This document shows positions 5,454-7,855 of a DNA stretch of 7,855 nucleotides, one piece after another (the stretch's first letter is position 1; each line of letters starts with the position of its first letter). Made by a program: the position numbers and the translations under genes. Below the pieces are notes generated by a model that was not told where the DNA came from, searched no databases, and saw only the letters and a program-made list of their open reading frames with translations. Source of the stretch: Phycisphaerales bacterium UBA1926 (lineage in GTDB: Bacteria > Planctomycetota > Phycisphaerae > Phycisphaerales > UBA1924); the NCBI GenBank assembly GCA_002337215.1, contig DDFO01000063.1:68087-75941 (forward strand). Direction: 5' to 3'.

Positions 5454-6671
5454 ATGGCTCCCGACGCGCCCGCCATCCTCTTTACCGGCTTCGAGCCCAG
5501 CGGCGACGACCACGCGTCGGCGGTGATCGCGGTGCTGCGCGAGCGGCACCCGGACCTGCGGATGTACGCGTGGGGCGGCAAGAAGATGGAGGCCGCGGGG
5601 GCGGAGATCGTCGAGTACACCGGGCAGAGCGCGGTGATGGGGATCCCCGGGATCGGGAAAATTCTCGAGCACCGAGCGATCAACCAGCGCATCGCGGCCT
5701 GGCTCGACGCGAACCCGGTGACGCTGCACGTGCCGGTCGATTCGCCCGCGGCGAACTTCCCGATTTGCAAGCTCGCGAAGGCCCGGGGGGCGAAGGTCGT
5801 GCACCTGGTCGCGCCGCAGGTGTGGGCGTGGGGCAAGTGGCGGGTGCACAAGCTGCGCCGGCTCACGAGCTTTGTGTGCTGCCTTCTGCCCTTCGAGGAG
5901 CCGTACTTCAAGAAGCGCGACGTCCCGGCGGAGTTCGTGGGGCACCCGCTGTTCGACGAGCTGCCCGACCTGGGTGCGCTCGATGCGGAGCTCGGCGGTT
6001 TCCCGGAGCCCGCGACCGATGGCGATGCGCAGGCGCCGTGGGGGATGAAGGTCGCGTTGATGCCGGGGTCGCGGCCCAAGGAGATCGACAGCAACTTCCC
6101 GCTGCTGATCGAGGCATTCCGCAGGCTCCGGCGGGACTACCCACGGATGACGGGGGTCGTCGCGGCGACGCGTGCCGATCTGGAGCCGCACCTGCGGGAG
6201 ATCGCGCGGCGGACGCCGATCGCGCCGGGATGCGAGGGCGGGTGCGTCGAGGGCTGGCCCTCGGGGCTGCACATCGCCGCCGAGCAGACGGACGCGGTGG
6301 TGCGCTGGTGCGATCTTTCGCTTGTGGTGAGCGGGACGGTGACGCTGCAGATCGCGCGGCAGGACAAGCCGATGGTGATCGTGTACAAATCGAGCCGGCT
6401 GATGTACTGGGGGATCGCGAAGTGGCTGGTGAGCACGCCGTACTTCAGCCTGCCCAACCTGATCGCGGGCGAGCGTGTGGTCCCCGAGTTGATCCCGCAT
6501 TTCGGGGGCCCCGAGGCGATTGTGAATGAGGCGGTGGCGCTGCTCGAACGGCCCGAACTGGCCGAGCGGCAGCGGGCGGCGCTGCGGGCGATCACCGAGC
6601 AGTTCCGCGGGACGCACGCGGCGAAGGGCGCCGCGGACGTCATCGCGCGGGTCGCCGGATTGGACGACTGA
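5454..6671 (+). CDS. lpxB: Lipid-A-disaccharide synthase
   Basis: A 405-aa GT19-family glycosyltransferase, slightly longer than the usual 380 or so. LpxB joins UDP-diacylglucosamine and lipid X into the beta-1,6 disaccharide of lipid A at the inner membrane's cytoplasmic face. Motifs in order: FEPSGDDHAS (13-22), AVMGIPGIGKIL (60-71), VDSPAANF (95-102), LVAPQVWAWGKWRV (118-131), LLPFEEPYF (144-152), FVGHPLFDELP (161-171), MPGSRPKEI (203-211), SGTVTLQIA (293-301) and YFSLPNLIAGERVVPELI (330-347). Asp96 matches catalytic Asp98 and Arg207 matches Arg201 of E. coli LpxB. Two departures are seen: the usual DAPDFN is DSPAAN, and a Cys-containing stretch GCEGGC is at 259-264. The frame is open upstream to 5397, but ATG 5454 gives the normal family N-terminus and lies just after a -10 box. 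Its presence implies an LPS-type outer membrane. Confidence 0.93.
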   Translation: MAPDAPAILFTGFEPSGDDHASAVIAVLRERHPDLRMYAWGGKKMEAAGAEIVEYTGQSAVMGIPGIGKILEHRAINQRIAAWLDANPVTLHVPVDSPAANFPICKLAKARGAKVVHLVAPQVWAWGKWRVHKLRRLTSFVCCLLPFEEPYFKKRDVPAEFVGHPLFDELPDLGALDAELGGFPEPATDGDAQAPWGMKVALMPGSRPKEIDSNFPLLIEAFRRLRRDYPRMTGVVAATRADLEPHLREIARRTPIAPGCEGGCVEGWPSGLHIAAEQTDAVVRWCDLSLVVSGTVTLQIARQDKPMVIVYKSSRLMYWGIAKWLVSTPYFSLPNLIAGERVVPELIPHFGGPEAIVNEAVALLERPELAERQRAALRAITEQFRGTHAAKGAADVIARVAGLDD

Positions 6672-6721
6672 CCGGCCAGGGCGGTCGAGCCGGGCACGTT
6701 GCCTGAGCCCAGGTGCTTGTC
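6672..6721. other. Short convergent intergenic gap after lpxB
   Basis: This 50-bp gap lies between the convergent stops of lpxB and the unknown gene. Only weak inverted repeats are visible: GACCG/CGGTC (6670-6674 with 6682-6686) and GGCA/TGCC around a 3-nt loop near 6693-6703. Neither has a T-tract, so no terminator is called. Confidence 0.4.
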
Positions 6722-7528
6722 TTAGTGATGGAGTTGCAGGCCGAGACCCCGGATGGGGAAGACGGCGATCGTCGCCGAGGCGTTCCCGGCGCGGTCGGCG
6801 ATCGGGACCGACCGTATCTCGGGTATGCCGACGGGCAGCCCCATGTCGAGCAGCGCGTGGGCGGTCTGGTGCGCGTCGTGGGCGGCGATGGCGTCGTCTT
6901 CGGTGAACAGCACGAGCGCCGCGGCGGCGCGGGTGATGATGCCGTCTCCGATGAGCTTGCAGACATCGGCGGCGGGACCGTTGACCATCTCGCTCGCGTA
7001 GGACCGGTTGGGCCCCGGCACGCCGTCGCGGTAGGCGATCTGTGCGACGGATTTGATCTCGACCCAGAACGCGTCCTCGGGGCGGACGGCGTTCGCGGCC
7101 GAGTCCGCTTCCATCGCTGGCGCGAGTTCGGCGAAGAGTGTGTCGGTCGCCGCCCGGACGCGTCGGTCGGCGTGGACCGGGTCGAGCAGGGCGAGGCCGG
7201 GCCGATCGGTAAGCACGATGTCGCAGCGCTGCCGATCGGAATCAGCGGCGAGGTCGGCCTCATCGTGATCGCCCGGGTAGAGCGCCTCGCGGTGGACGCC
7301 CCAGCCGGACCCGGCAGAGCCGGAGAGACCCTCGGCGATGATCGGGTGCAGCGCGACCTCATCGAGGGCGTCCAGCCCGAGCGGGGCCTGCTCATCGATC
7401 AGACGCATCTCGGCGGCGGCGAGCGCACCGGCCAGTGCGTCGGCGATCGCGCCGGCCGTCACAAGAGAGGTCGGCGACGGCGCGTCGGCCGGCACAGTGT
7501 CGGGGATCTGCGAGAACTCGGCAGCCAC
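6722..7528 (-). CDS. Unknown protein with PD-(D/E)XK-like residue pattern
   Basis: A 268-aa protein of no family I can name. It has no signal peptide or membrane segment, and the composition is Ala-rich and acidic, so it is likely cytosolic. The middle shows an order of residues like PD-(D/E)XK nuclease folds: a helical glutamate in WGVHREALYP (Glu81), an aspartate ending the first core strand in RCDIVL (Asp103), and E-x-K on the next strand in FWVEIKS (Glu157, Lys159), followed by Gln163. A hydrophobic strand AALVLFTEDD (203-212) follows. Such folds include nucleases and nuclease-like DNA-binding proteins; catalysis is inferred from pattern only. The start is a GTG at 7528, 6 nt after a TAGCAT box; the next in-frame ATG is 40 codons in. 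It converges on lpxB and is divergent from the symporter. The protein-coding call is secure; the fold is tentative. Confidence 0.75.
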   Translation of the reverse strand: MAAEFSQIPDTVPADAPSPTSLVTAGAIADALAGALAAAEMRLIDEQAPLGLDALDEVALHPIIAEGLSGSAGSGWGVHREALYPGDHDEADLAADSDRQRCDIVLTDRPGLALLDPVHADRRVRAATDTLFAELAPAMEADSAANAVRPEDAFWVEIKSVAQIAYRDGVPGPNRSYASEMVNGPAADVCKLIGDGIITRAAAALVLFTEDDAIAAHDAHQTAHALLDMGLPVGIPEIRSVPIADRAGNASATIAVFPIRGLGLQLHH

Positions 7529-7534
7529 GGGGGT

Positions 7535-7540
7535 ATGCTA
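7535..7540 (-). promoter_or_regulatory. -10 box TAGCAT of the unknown gene, inside an inverted repeat
   Basis: On the minus strand TAGCAT is followed by six bases (ACCCCC) and the GTG at 7528, predicting a leaderless mRNA starting with GTG. The box sits inside the perfect inverted repeat GGGTA-TGC-TACCC at 7531-7543, which could bind a repressor. Confidence 0.5.
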
Positions 7541-7597
7541 CCCGAGGACAGACCGAACCGTGGCAACCGTCTCGATTTGCGTTCCGGGGCGGGATCG

Positions 7598-7617
7598 CGC
7601 ATCATCTGGATGACGCG
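7598..7617. promoter_or_regulatory. 20-bp imperfect palindrome in the divergent promoter region
   Basis: The sequence reads CGC-A-TCATC-TG-GATGA-C-GCG, pairing 8 of 9 positions per arm around a 2-base centre. The centre is too short for a stable RNA hairpin, so a dimeric regulator site is a better reading. It lies 11 bp upstream of a TTGACA element that precedes the symporter gene. Confidence 0.35.
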
Positions 7618-7628
7618 GCGTGTCCCGA

Positions 7629-7634
7629 TTGACA
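7629..7634 (+). promoter_or_regulatory. Possible -35 box TTGACA of the symporter gene
   Basis: A perfect TTGACA lies 51 nt before the symporter ATG. No good -10 stands at the right distance: the hexamer 17 nt downstream is TCACTC. The promoter is therefore uncertain, and this start lacks the TANNNT box seen at most other genes here. Confidence 0.3.
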
Positions 7635-7685
7635 CGACGGGCCGCGGTTTCTCACTCAACAGCAGACAGCGGGGACACACTCTCT

Positions 7686-7855
7686 ATGCATGCACTCGAC
7701 GAATTCATCGGCAACCTGAACGGCGTGCTGTTCAGCGACTACACGGTCTACGCGCTGCTCTTGGTGGGCCTTGTGTTTACCGTCTGGTCCTTCTTCGGGC
7801 AGTACCGGGCGCTGACGCACGGCGTCTCGGTCGTGCGCGGCAAGTACGACGATCA
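7686..7855 (+). CDS. Sodium:alanine symporter (AGCS family), N-terminal part
   Basis: The gene is cut by the right edge; 56 codons are visible. The translation begins with a short amphipathic stretch (MHALDEFIGNLNGVLF), then a hydrophobic helix at about residues 20-38 and GQYRALTHGVSVVRGKYDD at 38-56. That matches the N-terminal region of alanine or glycine:cation symporters, where the first helix is followed by a QxR...H...G.YD segment. The family imports alanine or glycine with Na+ across the inner membrane. The start ATG 7686 is the first in frame giving this N-terminus. There is no strong Shine-Dalgarno; GGGGA begins 15 nt upstream. It is divergent from the unknown gene across 157 bp containing a palindrome and a TTGACA element. 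The family call rests on about 50 residues. Confidence 0.82.
   Translation, partial: MHALDEFIGNLNGVLFSDYTVYALLLVGLVFTVWSFFGQYRALTHGVSVVRGKYDD

Noticed and set aside
5439..6617. 392-aa open frame on the minus strand antisense to lpxB
   Set aside because: LpxB on the plus strand is unmistakable, and the antisense translation has no domain and a composition typical of shadow frames.

Overview
The window is 7.9 kb of very GC-rich, gene-dense chromosomal DNA. It holds nine protein-coding genes (two cut by the window edges), no RNA genes, no mobile elements and no CRISPR array. The gene set is bacterial and Gram-negative: lipid A disaccharide synthase, an ExbB/TolQ-type energizing channel, a PTS EIIA protein and two-component signalling. 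The GC-rich coding style, the alanine symporter sequence and the divergent LpxB suggest a planctomycete, probably Phycisphaerae. That placement is inference from style and remembered family sequences, not from a search.

Layout from left to right. A minus-strand polyprenyl diphosphate synthase enters from the left edge (start near 223) and is divergent from a plus-strand MotA/TolQ/ExbB proton-channel gene (352-993). The channel gene converges on a minus-strand PTS EIIA gene (1188-1646) across a 194-bp gap containing three strong stem-loops. Upstream of the EIIA gene is an RsmB-like 16S rRNA m5C methyltransferase (1688-3121, minus). It is divergent, with only 44 bp between start codons, from a membrane histidine kinase (3166-4782, plus). 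The kinase overlaps by 8 bp a response regulator that joins a receiver domain to an XRE/Cro helix-turn-helix (4775-5416). LpxB follows after 37 bp (5454-6671) and has its own probable promoter. A minus-strand unknown protein with a PD-(D/E)XK-like residue pattern (6722-7528) converges on lpxB. It is divergent from the start of an AGCS sodium:alanine symporter gene (7686 to the right edge).

The most striking signal is in the gene starts. Seven of the nine genes have a TANNNT hexamer, as in a bacterial -10 box, ending 5 to 9 nt before the most plausible start codon. Six of these lack a Shine-Dalgarno sequence; the polyprenyl synthase start is ambiguous. This geometry predicts leaderless or nearly leaderless mRNAs. 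The one gene that must be translated from inside an operon, the response regulator, instead has a good Shine-Dalgarno (GGGAG). The window thus appears to mix leaderless initiation for promoter-proximal genes with Shine-Dalgarno initiation for a downstream cistron.

Functionally the genes look like ordinary chromosomal housekeeping and envelope genes. The kinase and regulator form one transcription unit and may be co-transcribed with lpxB, which would tie an envelope-facing sensor to lipid A synthesis; this is inference from spacing only. No defence island, secretion cluster or mobile system was seen.
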